Below are positions 43,358 through 55,350 of a stretch of DNA of 64,000 nt, piece by piece (position 1 is the stretch's first letter; every line of letters starts with the position of its first letter). The position numbers and the translations under genes were made by a program. The stretch is taken from contig RQOL01000861.1 in the NCBI GenBank assembly GCA_013076295.1, positions 1,302,001 to 1,366,000 on the forward strand. Reading direction: 5' to 3'. The notes beneath the pieces were generated by a model that saw only the letters and a program-made list of their open reading frames with translations, ran no database searches and had not been told where the DNA came from. The DNA is from Sanderia malayensis. Its lineage: Eukaryota; Cnidaria; Scyphozoa; Semaeostomeae; Pelagiidae.

Positions 43358-44870
43358 CTAAAATCTTATTGCTGTTTCGACAATATGCGTATTCTTGAGG
43401 ACATCCGCTGGTGCATTGTGATCATCATCATGTTGAATTTGAACCACGGCTCTGTCAGTCAGTACAGCCGTCTCATCCACTGTTGATGACGCAACAGATA
43501 TTTCTCTGTTGGTTTGACGAGGATGCAACGTCGCTGTTCCCTCTACTTCATTCTGTGCTGTATTGAAACTTGTCTCTGCGATTTCCTTGTCCGCCTGGTT
43601 GTTCATGCAGTTGTTATTTGACTTCGCTGGGTCGCTGTCAGCCGGGTTATTAGTTGGCGTTGTCGCCTTCTTGTTTTTTAGCGATGCTCCGTGATTGTCA
43701 ATGGCTGCAAGGGAATACTGCACGTCTATCGTCATTGTCTCCGTGTTTGCGCGCGATTTCTTGTCGACTTTGCGAGCGCCGTGACTGGTATAGGTGTTGC
43801 TTTGGAACTTGTGCAGCCGCTCGCGACAGAAACCGCACTGCGCTAGAACGGTGAAGAACTCACGGCGGAACGATTTCGTCGACAACGCGTACAGAAACGG
43901 ATTGCACACGCTGTTGATTGGGAAGAAAATGACGAGCAGATATTTGCTTTTTTCCACCGTCATGTTGATGCTTTGGCTATAGCCCGCGGCAGCGATTATC
44001 CCGACTATGGCGATAGGAAGCCAACAGGCGAAATCAGTAAATACAAGCAGGGCGATACGTTTGGCGATTGCATTATCGTTGGTTTGAGAGGGCGGTCGTC
44101 CTTTTGAATTAGGCCCTGCTACTTCATAATAAATCTTAGAGTAGCAACCCAAAACGATCATAAAAAGCAGCGAATTGAAACTGAGCACAAATCCAAGATA
44201 TGCCTTGTCAAAGACACTGTTTGTGCCGAACGGCAAACATATAGCAACCTCGTTATAGTTATTAACACCAGTGAGAGGCAGCAGAGCGAGAAGAATCGAG
44301 ATAAACCAACTGCAACCAATCATAATGGAAGCCTGTCTCATACTCAAGCGCTTCTGCAAATTAATAGCATAAACAATGGCAAGATATCGCTCTATTGTGA
44401 TGGTTGTGAGAACCAACATTGATAATTCACTTGAGAAGACAGCTAAAAAGCCTACAACGTCACAGCCACCATTGTATTGCCAACTGACAATTGAATTGTA
44501 GTACTCGCCAGCCGTATCTATCGATGCGCAGGTCAGAATGAACAGGTACAAACCGAGGCACATGTCCGCGAATACGAGGTTGATAATCAGGAATTTCGTC
44601 ACAGTGAAATGTCGTCTGCTGAGACAGAGGACAATAAAGACAACTCCATTGCCAACAACAGCCAGAAACGAAACTAACCATGATACCACTGTCAAACCAG
44701 TGTTACCCATAATCTCGTCACAGGGCCGCAAGGCATCGGGTCCTGGGTAGCATTTAACCAGAGTCATACTTTGCTTTTCAAACGTGGTATTTGTAGAGTT
44801 ATAGCATCTGAATATTTTTGTAACATGTGTGACAGTATGACGGCCCCATCCACCATCTGTAAAGTCATAC
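43358..44870 (-). CDS. LGR exon 9: hinge end, seven membrane spans, C-tail
   Basis: This 1513-bp terminal exon opens at CGTATAG acceptor with YDFTDGGWGRHTVTHV, then RCYNSTNTTFEKQ with sequons. It then covers the second cysteine box, all seven spans in a single exon as in vertebrate relatives, and a long tail with a palmitoylation-type Cys pair (QCGFC) and Ser/Thr/Asn-rich sequence. Confidence 0.92.
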
Positions 44871-47800
44871 CTATACGAAAGACAAACAATGGTGATTCAA
44901 ATATCTCTTATAGGCTAGCAATATATGGATGACCTTAATTAATCGTCATATGGGCGTGGCTTCCAACAACAGTTAATATGCGCAAACAGTTGGATAAGTC
45001 AACAGTAAACAACGAGAACAACGTTGTTTTTTGGGACATGCTTCCTTTAACAACAAAATTCTGGCCATTTGTCTCGTAGCAAGTCGAGAGGAAGAAGTCT
45101 TAGAAAGCTATCACAGACTAGAGGCATTTCCTTCCAAATTCCTAACGACCATTGGTCAAAATTAACCTCTCTAGAGCAGGCAAAAGCAGAAAGACAAAGA
45201 GTAGCAACAATGGTCTCCAAAATACCCATTGAATACATGTTTCACTGACGCAACAATGTACAATTGGCTTCATCAACCGGGACTCTGTTAATTGTGTCTC
45301 CACGCATGACCGCTTAACTGAGGACTTATGTTTCATAGTAGGCAATACGCGAGACAAGAGTTAACGCAGATGGCAATGGAATAGCGAGAATTCAGATACT
45401 TTGCATGGGAGAAAACTTACAATGGAGAGTTGGTAGATGGTGCCTTCTGTTTAGACGGTTCCCAGTCTTCATGAAACCAAAGAAGAGCCCTCTTAAATCT
45501 GCCCCACGGCCCCCAGTGGTCTTCGGTGGTTGCGAGCTTCCTTGTCGATGCATTGCTTGCTCTTGTGGATTGAAGTTTCGGCGTAGTGGACGGCACTGAA
45601 GTTGTCGATGATGATAACGCAGTTGTTGTTTGAGAAGTCTGCGCTTTCACTCCTCCGCATTGCCTTGTTACATTTCTGTGGATGCCTCCTCCGCTTCCTG
45701 GTTTTAAAACATGCGATCGTTTGTATTCGAATGCGCAGCACAAAAATCGCCGCTGCTCAGGAACAAAGACTCTTTCGAGCTTAGGAAGATTGATAACGCC
45801 TTTTGAGATTGACCAAAGAGAGTTGACCCCCTTGAAGGATAGCGTCTGTAAAGTTTCTAGCCCTTCGCTTGGAAGATGCGAGATAATCGTATTATCCAAA
45901 ATACTGCAAGAAAAAATAACAAAATTAGCTATCATACGTAGAAAGGAGATTTAGAAACTTTGAAAGGGATCCAAAATAGCTAAAAAAACAACTTTGTTAT
46001 ATCAGGAGTTTGTCAATAAATTGCTTTTGGGTTTATCTTTTCAAAATTACTTATTGTTGTATTTTTATCAATAAAATTAATATAACACTTCAATTGCCCC
46101 TATTTTTTCTTGTTCCACAAGTATGCTAGCTGCTAGAATTGTCAACTTACAGAGATTTAATATTTGTTGCTCCAACAAAGGCCTTTTCTCCAATCGATTT
46201 CAAATTTTTTGAGCCAGAAACATCACTGCAATAACAAAACAAAAAGCCATGATACTAAATTTAATATCATCCAATCACTTACATTTACATCTGCAGATCA
46301 GCCAATCATATCGTGGAATTACTAACGTGATTAGAAACACCGATCTTTGATTGGATAATCTTTAATTATGTATTAATAAATAAACCACTGGGCATGTCAA
46401 TGAAATAAACTTACAATGAAAAAAGTTTCGAAGAAAACTCGAAAGTTTCGTCTGGAATTGTTGTCAAGCCCGTGTTTGACATTTTCCTGAAAGATTAACA
46501 CACAACCACTATAAATTAGAGTCAACAATATTTGAAGTTTTTAGCCATTACATTTATGAAGATAATAAAAAGTCGGTAAACCTATTCTTTACGTAAAGAA
46601 AGCTGCTGCCTCGTCGGTAAAGCCCCTGCGAGGCATCATATTTATGGTTGAATTTTGTTTCACTGGAGGTCATTATCAATGGAACCACGCGGGAGCGTTG
46701 GACAAAATCAAACCCATTCAAGTGATAAACGCATGTGTATGCGATGGTAACAAAAGCAAACCAAAAATACAGGCAAACTCAAACTCAAACTAAAAACTTT
46801 GGGCCTACAAGCCTTCAAGCTCTCTCTATAACATGGTAAGTTTCATTGTCAATTTTATTTTAAACTTCGTCATTCAAAATATCTCCTTTGCGAATTTTCA
46901 TTGAGTAACTGTAAGTGTCGCAGTATCACTTGTTGTTTACTGGGACACCTGTGCTTTCAGATTTTTAGGCCACAAGCTTGGCAACTTAAATAAAGCTCGC
47001 TTATGAGTAAAATTAAAAATCTGTTCATATGTTTATAGTGCATTCATGGTGCTACCTAATTTATCTACGGTCATATATATCGCAAGAGGGTGCATTAGGG
47101 TAGGTTACTTATAGCAAATGCATATGAAATCAAATCTCTTACAATGTTTCCAGCCCTGGAAGGTTTGCAAAGTTCTTCTTGTTTACCGCAATTATTGGAT
47201 TGTCATCCAGATTCCTGCAAAAATTGAACCATTACAAATTATTATTCTTGTGAGTGAAATGTGTCACGCAGAAAATTGATATATCGTAAACATAAACAAC
47301 CAAACATAACAGCCAAAAAACGTACAGCAATTTCAACCCAGGACAGCTTGTTATAAATTCAGGAATTTTCGTTAACTTGTTTCCATTCAGCCATCTAGAA
47401 ATAGTAAAATTATTTGACGAATTTATGAAAGAAAATTAAAAAGAAAAACATGATAATTTGACAGATCAAAGTATGTCTAACTTTACAATGAAATATAACA
47501 ACATTGCAAAAGGTATGAGAAAAGTTTATACACTGTCATGCTATACACAAATTATACTCACAATTTTCCATCCCGTGCGAAACTTTCAAACGTTCCATTA
47601 AATGCATTTTGTGAGACATCACTAATTGAATTATGAAAAATTTCTCTGCAAAGCAAACAGAACAAATTTCAGCCTATGCGTGCAAACTTTACTCCTTTTC
47701 TCCTGCGCAGCGTCCAATAAAGACTGCACGCTAAAATAACATTTTATTGGAAGTTTTGGTTAGCCTCAATTAACGTGCTTCCAATAAAATATTCCTTCCA

Positions 47801-49354
47801 GCAAACAGCCCGTCCAACATCTGAAAAATTCTTTAACAAAACGTCCCTGATTGCCAGCGCAAAAGATTTTTAGTTTCCTGTACAATACTCACATTGTGTA
47901 AAGTTTCTTATTGCTGTGAAATGCATTAGCTGGTAGTCTCTTGAGATTCCAATTGTCTTCGATTGCCCTGTGTGCAAGGGTTCAGAAAATATCACATTTT
48001 CATAAGCCCTTTTTACACTGCACAAACTAACCCGCGGCGAACCCGAGTTTAGCCAGTTTAACCCGGGTTAGATTTTTGTAGTGTAAATAGGGCTCAACAG
48101 AGGTAGGTTCGCCCCGGGTTAACTCGGGTTTGCCCGGATTGGTGTAGTGAACAAGGCCATATATACGATAAGTAATGAAATCTAACGACCTCTCCTGCTG
48201 AGTAATAAAAATAACAAAACCGACCCAATCAAAAAAGTTCGAGAACAGATTATGCAGTTGTTGTGCGCTAAACAAGAGCATTCAGTAAAAGCACACTCAC
48301 AGATGAATCAAATTTGGAAGTTTTTCCAGTTTTCTCGAGTCAATCTCTTTGATATTTGCCTTGTAGATTTTTCTGAAATAAAAGCACGTCATTTGAGATC
48401 GTGTGACGTCATAGATGACTTACCGCCTCGCATGTGATGACATGTTTAACAAAGGGAATGATAATTAAGATTGGCTCTTTTTACACAACTTCCACCTGTC
48501 ACCGCTGGCCATTTCGAAAACGCAATCTCAAAAATCCAGTAGGAAAGGAAGCAAGGGGGACAGGAAGCAAACATGTTATCAAAGCCGGCCAAATATTTAA
48601 TCCGGGTGGTTCTATCCGATGTTTATATTATATGGGAATTTACAAGCCCTCCTTATTTTATATATTTGCATTTCTGGTTATCAAATATCATTAGGAAGCC
48701 ATGAATCTCTGAAATAGTTTATATTTGTGTGTATTTTGCGGGATAAACATAAATATTGTTAGTGAGATTCGCAGAGAGATGCGTAATTTTCCAGTCCTTG
48801 TGATGAGCACGCTTTGTTGCATTAATATTGCGTGATTGCTTTCTTGTCTTGCACATACCTCGGAATTTTTGAATTGCAATGTCAAATTTTGAGTGAAATC
48901 CCATAGTAATAATGTTCATGACAACATGGGCGAGAAGTTGTTAGCTGAACAGCTTATTGACGAATATATCTTTTTATTCAGATAACAACAAAATCTGGTC
49001 TTTCAAGGAAGTGAGGCTGTAATAAAATCTAATCTACAAATATTTCAAAAATCAAACCCAACTGCGTGGCTCAAATTATAAGTTGTAGAAAATTGTTAAA
49101 TTGTTGGTTATAATACTATGGATTTTAATGAAATGAATGATGAAATAAACTATGTTATCGTTTACTTACAAGATGGCAACATCGCTTCCTTTCACACCAA
49201 CAAAAAGTTTCTCAATGTCCGGGAAATCCTCATTTGAATAGCTTGCAGATTTGATCGAATTGTCACTCAGGTAAATTGTTACTTGAGGCGCGCAATACAC
49301 TGAAATCGATGCGTTCAATAACAAACAGATCAAGGCCTGTGACAGGAATTTCAT
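43358..49354 (-). CDS. leucine-rich-repeat GPCR (LGR, glycoprotein-hormone-receptor type), complete, 9 exons, 875 residues
   Basis: Exons are 49354-49170, 47967-47893, 47645-47562, 47394-47326, 47214-47143, 46486-46415, 46225-46151, 45903-45421 and 44870-43358, summing to 2628 bp. All eight introns are phase 2. Domains in order: signal peptide (1-22), about eight LRRs mostly one per 69-84-bp exon, a hinge with the CCAF motif and a Thr/Ser-rich linker, a second cysteine box (CYPGPDALRPCDEIMG, about 411-426), seven membrane spans (about 427-690), and a ~180-residue tail. TM landmarks are FADMCLGLY, GGCDVVGFLAVFSSELSMLV, IERYLAI, LLALLPLTGVNNYN..ICLP, FTDFACWLPIAI and NSVCNPFLYALSTKSF, all close to FSHR/TSHR/LHCGR. 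Relatives bind cystine-knot hormones and signal through Gs. ERY replaces the vertebrate ERW. One-LRR-per-exon structure matches vertebrate receptors and the known anemone LGR. Exact subtype and ligand are unknown. Confidence 0.93.
44871..45420. other. LGR last intron
   Basis: This 550-bp intron has no recognisable repeat or ORF of interest. Confidence 0.6.
45421..45903 (-). CDS. LGR exon 8: last LRRs and hinge
   Basis: This 483-bp exon encodes the final repeats (ILDNTIISHLPSEGLETLQT, INLPKLERVFVP), then RRFLCCAFEYK, the CCAF box that closes the LRR domain in glycoprotein-hormone and LGR4-6 receptors. A Thr/Ser-rich, probably O-glycosylated linker of about 80 residues follows. CTGCAG acceptor, GTAAGT donor. 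Confidence 0.88.
46151..46225 (-). CDS. LGR exon 7: LRR
   Basis: This 75-bp exon encodes DVSGSKNLKSIGEKAFVGAT then NIKS. ATTGCAG acceptor, GTAAGT donor. Confidence 0.87.
46415..46486 (-). CDS. LGR exon 6: LRR
   Basis: This 72-bp exon encodes KMSNTGLTTIPDETFEFSSK then LFS. CTTTCAG acceptor, GTAAGT donor. Confidence 0.87.
46487..47142. other. LGR intron
   Basis: This 656-bp intron shows no repeat family or ORF. Confidence 0.6.
47143..47214 (-). CDS. LGR exon 5: LRR
   Basis: This 72-bp exon encodes NLDDNPIIAVNKKNFANLPG then LET. TTTGCAG acceptor, GTAAGA donor, phase 2 at both ends. Confidence 0.87.
47326..47394 (-). CDS. LGR exon 4: LRR
   Basis: This 69-bp exon encodes WLNGNKLTKIPEFITSCPGL, the most canonical LRR of the set (LxGNKLTxIP). 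TTTCTAG acceptor, GTACGT donor. Confidence 0.87.
47562..47645 (-). CDS. LGR exon 3: LRR
   Basis: This 84-bp exon, slightly long for one LRR, encodes EIFHNSISDVSQNAFNGTFE then SFARDGK. The AFNGT segment includes an N-glycosylation sequon. TTTGCAG acceptor, GTGAGT donor. Confidence 0.82.
47893..47967 (-). CDS. LGR exon 2: LRR
   Basis: This 75-bp exon has a CACAG acceptor and a GTGAGT donor. It encodes AIEDNWNLKRLPANAFHSNK then KLYT, a clean LxxLPxxxF repeat. Confidence 0.85.
47968..49169. other. LGR first intron
   Basis: This 1.2-kb intron contains the inverted repeat at 48006-48152 and otherwise no recognisable element. Confidence 0.55.
48006..48152. mobile_element. small MITE with CCCTTTTTACACT ends
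   Basis: The left side CCCTTTTTACACTGC is inverse to an internal GTGTAAATAGGGCT and a right end GTGTAGTGAACAAGGCC. Interior AACCCGGGTTAG / GTTAACTCGGG blocks are also partly palindromic. A related sequence occurs around 29440-29605. Confidence 0.5.
49170..49354 (-). CDS. LGR exon 1: signal peptide and N-terminal cap
   Basis: The ATG at 49354 begins MKFLSQALICLLLNASISVY with cleavage likely near YCA-P, then NEDFPDIEKLFVGVKGSDVA, an LRR cap. The GTAAGT donor leaves phase 2. The frame runs open upstream, but MKFL is the natural signal-peptide start. Confidence 0.82.
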
Positions 49355-50774
49355 TTCTTTCTCTCTTTCTGTCCTGGAATTTCTCGATCGACTTTCAAGT
49401 AAGAGTTCACAGAGACGTTTCGGTACAAAGTAAACTTGATTGATACGCTTCTGCGATATTTCTTCTCTGCTTATCCAACAGCCTAAGATGTATGAAAAGA
49501 TATTTGCATTACAATTAGAACACAACCCTCTGTTTTCTAACAAGTCAGGAATATTATTACTTCTCCTCTTCTCCAGTCAGTCAGTGAAAATGGACGAATT
49601 TTTACAGTTATTATGATTTTGAAAGCAAACAGCCCAATCCAAGAACAAACTTGAACTTGTTTTGTTGTGGGAGATTATTTTCGTTTATTCCATTTCAAAG
49701 TCCAGCTGTTCAAGGGTTGCAGAAAGTTGCGGGAGGACGGATGTTTCGTGGTATGTAACATGATTATTATTTTATAGAAATACGCGCCTCTCGTCTCCCC
49801 CGGATTCAACACGGATTCAACAAACACTGCGATCGGATTGAGGGGATAAAACCGGGGGTTATGCATTCAAAAACACACGCTCGTGCACATTTCCGCTGAG
49901 AGCATGTGTTTCACACTGCCCCGGGAAAAGAAAACACATTCGATATTCTTCTTCCAGGATATTAATTAATTAGGAAAATAAGATGTAAACACTTATTGCT
50001 TCTGTGGCCGTGATCCATTGTATGAAAACTGAAGTTCAAAGTGTTGAGAAATGAGCACCAGCTGCCTGTTTCTGATTCAATAAAACCGAGCCTTTCTGTT
50101 GTTATTTCAACCAACAATTAGACGCATAACGCAACGAAATATATTATCCATTCTCGAGTCTCAAATAACATCTGTCGTTGGTTTGTTATGACTTGAAAAT
50201 ATTTGCAAACAATAAATTTGCTTCAAGGCAACTGTGTGTTTGCTGGATTTTGAAGTCCGTTTGTACAAAAACCTCCATCTCCAACAAAGCAAATTTGTCA
50301 AGCATGGTTTCCGTGGTTTCTATGGTTTCCAGGGGCTTGCTTATAAAACTATACCTTGGCAACTCTGAAACTTAACTTGCGAAAAGCAGTTAGAGTAATT
50401 GACTTTGCAAACTACACTGCACATACTGAACCTATCTTCAAACGCCTGAAAATATTTAACTGTCAAGAACTTTACATGCGTGAGTCAGCAAAAATGTTTC
50501 GCTGACTGACGCATGTAAAAATGTTTCAAATTAACTCAAATATATTTTTTCTCGAAGGCGAATTTGTAAAAACAAAAAATGTACACAAATATAACACAAG
50601 GCAATCTTCTTCTGAGGGTTTTTCTCTCCCATACATCAGTTTGAAAACCTGTCTGCTTGATTACTTCTGATTAATTTATAATTGCATTTAGCCTTATTCA
50701 TTATTTTTACTTTATCTATAATTTCTCTTTTTAATACTACATACTACATTTTACTTTATGCTGAAAAAACATTT

Positions 50775-50821
50775 TGTATGTATGTATGTATGTATGTATG
50801 TATGTATGTATGTATGTATGT
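50775..50821. repeat. (TATG)n microsatellite
   Basis: About twelve perfect GTAT repeats without interruption. A near-tandem GTTGAGGGTCG duplication follows at about 50822-50845. Confidence 0.95.
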
Positions 50822-53587
50822 TGAGTTGAGGGTCGTTGAGGGTCGGTTTAAAATCAACTTTTGACAATGTCTCTGTGTGATTTTTAAACCTATCAGCGAC
50901 CCTCAACGTCCAATATGTGGAAGCCAGGCCAGGCTTCACGCACGCAGCTGTATACAAACTTGATATGGCTGGCGCTGGGGCTGGGCTGTTTTGACCTTAT
51001 AGCTGATAAACAAATAGTATCGACATTTAGCTTTCTTTTGAAATATATATGAAAAGAACAAGATATTATTGCAAAGAGTACATGATTTACCAAGTTGCCC
51101 TGTTGAAAACGGTTCGAATTGATGACGGCGGTGGCCCGTTCAATCTTTCTTTGTTCTTGAGCAGTTCGACGATCTCATTTATAGCAACTAAAGACCGTTT
51201 ACATTTCATTACTCAACAACCACAAACCGTGACAAGCTGTGCAAAATTATATGCAATACAAGTTGGCACAGGGCTTAACTAATTCAGTTATTTTAGACAA
51301 ATTTCTACCTCAAAAGCTGATTTTTTAACATCGAAGGCTGTACCACCAAATCAATTGTGTAAACCTACTTCGGCAAAAGCTGATTTGGTTTGAAAAAATG
51401 CGTCAACAATATTTTTATGAAAACATTTATGACTCAAGACGAATGAAATAAAGCATGCTTCAAAATCCACTTTTAAGGGAGGGACTTTCGATATTTTACT
51501 ATACACCATACTGCCTCCAATGCATGTTTACCTACCGCAGCTATGAGCCATGTATTCATTTTTGTCAGCATTTGTGAAAATCTTTTACTTAATGTTCACA
51601 AGCAGCCACTGTTTTCATGCATTTTCGTGAGAAACATTTTTTCTTGCATGACGGAGATTATGGACGCATGTGTATTGCTATAAAGTCGGAGGACCAACCA
51701 AGCATGCTGAAAATATCTTCATTCATGACTATTTATACCCAAGAATGATTGTTGTTTTTAGCAGACAATGAATGAAAACAATCAGTTTGTTTTGTTTAAA
51801 GACTGTTTGAAAGCAATCTGGCATTTTCGATTATAAATGAGAAAACGCTAGCATAAAGATCAGATTACTGTTTGCCGGTCTTGAATAGTGATGTGAAAAA
51901 AATGTGAACTTTATCATTAAGATATAAAAACGAGATTGAAAGAAACGATTGCTGTGGAAAGGAAGATCGAATATTAGTGACATAGGTCTATTATAATAAA
52001 AAGGACTAGTGAAATTTTCGATTGAATAAGTTTCAATAAGATGTCAGAGATAAACCTCAAGATGTCTTTTTTTTCGTTTAAGTCCTGCCCTTCTTTTGAA
52101 TGAAAGACAAGATTACATATTTTTAGAAGATTATATTGAAAAAGGAATTTCAGAGGGGAATTTTGGAGTCTTGTTAGTTTATTATTTTCCCACTCGTTAT
52201 TGTTAGTTTATTATTTTAACGCCCCTGTGTGCACGTTTTTAATTCATCTTCGAACATTTTTGAACCTCGATCAATCGACAACCATAGTTTGAATTTCTCA
52301 ACTCTTGCTTAGAACATCCATATGCCTTGCCTTCCTAACTTGGCGTATACCGTAAATCCTCGAATTGGCCCCCGTAATAGTTATGCGTTTTTGGCATTGA
52401 TGATATAATAATGGCAATGTATTGCCATATCCGCATTTTCTGCCGCGCTAAGAATAATTTAAGAATATTCCGAGGATTAAAATAGAAAAAAATTAAGAAT
52501 ATTGAGGCTCAGCAAAAAATTAAGTTATTCTTATAGAAAAAGAGTTTAATGGAGGGATCCACTCTCTGGCTCTACTACTAGTAAAAATAGTGTTATTGAT
52601 AAATTATCATTGTTCTTTCACCCTGAATTTGATTCTTGTTTCGCATGAGACTGAATTAAGCCTCGGTAACTCCAGCAAAAACTTTATCCTAATGGAAGTC
52701 AGGTTTCAGATTCTAAACGCTTATTTGGCATATATACGTATCAATTATTAAGACCAGTTGCAGTTGCGCTTTGCCGTGTTGTCAACGTGAAGTCAGGAAA
52801 CACAATGGCGCAGTGGAAGGAAATAGTGAGGCCTATCTTTCCAAACAATGGACATTACACACACACACGCACAATTATGGCGAAAAATAAACAGATATAA
52901 ATGTAACATGAAAAACAAACTTACACTGTTCTTGTCTCAGCTATTTACTGCCTTGCTTGAACTGTCGTTTATCTTATGACTAACTATCAATTAACTTCTA
53001 GCCATACAGATGCTATATACCATTATTTTGAATTGGAAAATGATATCTTTGTGTGTATTTTGAGAGTCATAGCATGTATTTTCGCTTTGTGCACAGTGGT
53101 GAGATTTACATTAGAAGAGACTGATATCAAACAAATATGCAACAACATACAATATACCTCCGGCCAGTTTTTGTCATGCATGTCTTGATTGCGAAAATAA
53201 ATTGACCTTCTTTCTTCTACTCTTTAGCAATTCCTTTGTCATCTGTGTTACTGATCTCTGACGCAAATTAATAATTCAAAGCAAAGCTAGCATAATTTGA
53301 ATGAAACAGCATACACTATAAGTAGAATTCGCTGTTCTTTTAGATGATTTCTATGGAGCTCCGGCTTTGGAGATGGCCGATATCCATCTGCCATTGTCTT
53401 CATTGTATTTGCAAATTAAAGAATGATGCGAGCAGTTAGCTAATGCAATTGAGCAACTGCTTTAAATGCAATTAAATACGGGAAACCGGAGTAAGCTGGG
53501 TTAGAATTTGAGAATGCGAGTCCACGCTGCAGTAGGGCTTCGAATATTTGACTCTGAGAGAAGAGACACACAACACTCTTGTCAGTG

Positions 53588-53973
53588 TACACGTTTTTTT
53601 TATAAGAAACCGGTTTATAAGAAACCTAGATCTAGACACCCTAAAATTGAAGAAACTTTTAGAACTACAAGGAAATATTTAAGAAACATTAGAAATTTCG
53701 GAAACACGTTCTTCCTTTACGGGTTCAACAAATATCAACTACAGTAAGTGTGTTTTATGTGCTAAGCATGACATTGTCGGCTCTACATGACGACTTTTCT
53801 TTATAAAAATACTAATATTTTGCTACATCCATGTTTTTTTCTTCTTTTTCGCTGCAACTTTTTACATTAAATTAAGAAACTTTTAAGAAACTTTTAGAAC
53901 TAAAATATTGCTAAAAATTAAGAAACTTTTACTACTAGGCCTTGAGCCAGGTTTCTTATAAAAAAAACGTGTA
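53588..53973. mobile_element. fold-back/MITE with TACACGTTTTTTTTATAAG ends
   Basis: The two ends are inverse over TACACGTTTTTTTTATAAGA then AACC. The 386-bp interior repeats AAGAAACTTTTAGAACTA several times. It is flanked by TA and has no ORF. Confidence 0.8.
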
Positions 53974-54710
53974 TTGCAGCACCATGCAATACTATTGCAA
54001 AACCCAGCATTCTTCGATAAAAATCTTATAAATTAAATCATTCACTTGATTTAAAAAATAAGTACAAATATTTATACTGATTCAGCCATAATGGTGGTCT
54101 AATTGGTATAAACCCTTACCGCCAGTGAACAACACCAAACATAAACATTTACCGATCTGGGAGATTGGACAACAAGTGTTGGCTGCAGCTTGTAGCTTGT
54201 GGTTCCGATCGTATGTGGATTCGAAGCTGCGAAGGCATGGCTTCTGAAGGAGCGAAAACCAGTGCTTTAACCACAAGTTACTCTTTTCTTGAGACCAACC
54301 CAACCCCTTACCAGCTACCTTTCCACAAGAGTTGTGGTTCAGTCAAGACAACATCTTTAGGGCTCACATGTATACTTAGTTTTGCCAGGCCCGTCGAGAG
54401 CCTGCTCGGGCCATGGGGCTAAAAACAAAAAGGCGGCTGTTTTAAAATTGCTTTGCGTCAGCAAAACTTTTCGCGGGTCCTTCTTGAGACCCGGGCCCCG
54501 GAAATTTACCCCGGCTACCCCCTCCCTTCTCGACGGTACTGATTTTTGCATATTTTGTACGAAATGTTGTCTCTTTGCTTCCGATTTCAAACTTCATAAA
54601 ACAATCTATACCAAATTTTCTTCAATGTCTTAACATGAATCTTCGAATTAGCAAAGAAATTCCATCTCTGAGGTGTTTGGATCACTTGCCAGAACAAGAT
54701 TGAGCAGCCC

Positions 54711-54834
54711 ATGTATTGCAAATAGCAAAAAGCTTAAACCAATAACTTTATTGATCGACTATCAAGCTTAATATTGAATGAAAATCCGTCTAAAATTTCT
54801 TTCTTGCAAATAAGCTTATTCGAGGATATACAGT
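54711..54834. mobile_element. truncated palindromic MITE
   Basis: The right part of the ACCGTAAATCCTCGAATAAG family: GTATTGCAAATAGCAAAAAG through AATATTGAATGAAAATCC to TATTCGAGGATATACAGT. The left terminus is missing. Confidence 0.7.
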
Positions 54835-55090
54835 GTGTGTGTCTTTCATCTTCCTGGTGTACTGGTCCTTTGTTGCTTATAACACTTTCATTATTGATAG
54901 CATTACAGTAAGACCTTTATTGACAAACACCTCTATATGGCGGATACTTCCAAATAATGTATAAGCATATTTGTTCCAAAAATTGTCAACATTGGTCATT
55001 TCTTCGCAAAAACAACCTCGTCATTGAGACCAACCTATAGACTGGACACATATTTACAACCGAAAAATGTATCGATATCCAATATCACAT

Positions 55091-55350
55091 ATACCGTTAA
55101 GCCCCCACCTTCGAATAAGTCCTCCCCTCGAATAAGCCCCCATCCTGATAACCATTTGCAAGGATATTGAGCCCAAGTATCGAGACATTGAAGTTGTTTA
55201 GTGAATGTATTGCAAATAACAGCAAACCAATAATTTCATTGATTGGCTGCATCGTATAGCTTTTATTTTGCTTAATATTGAACAATAATCAAACTAAAAA
55301 TTCGTTTTTATAAATAAGCCCCCGTTGGCTTATTCGAGGATTTACGGTAT
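55091..55350. mobile_element. palindromic MITE, full-length copy
   Basis: Ends ATACCGTTAAGCCCCCACCT and, inverted, ATACCGTAAATCCTCGAATA. The 260-bp interior matches the 9.5-kb and 58.5-kb copies, including GGATATTGAGCCCAAG and CATTGATTGGCTGCATCGTA. Confidence 0.85.

Noticed and set aside
44460..44681. Minus ORF with receptor-like residues in another frame
   Set aside because: It is an out-of-frame shadow of the LGR seven-span exon.
49166..49543. Longer N-terminus for the LGR starting at 49543
   Set aside because: It would bury the clear signal peptide MKFLSQALICLLL inside the protein; the start at 49354 is preferred.
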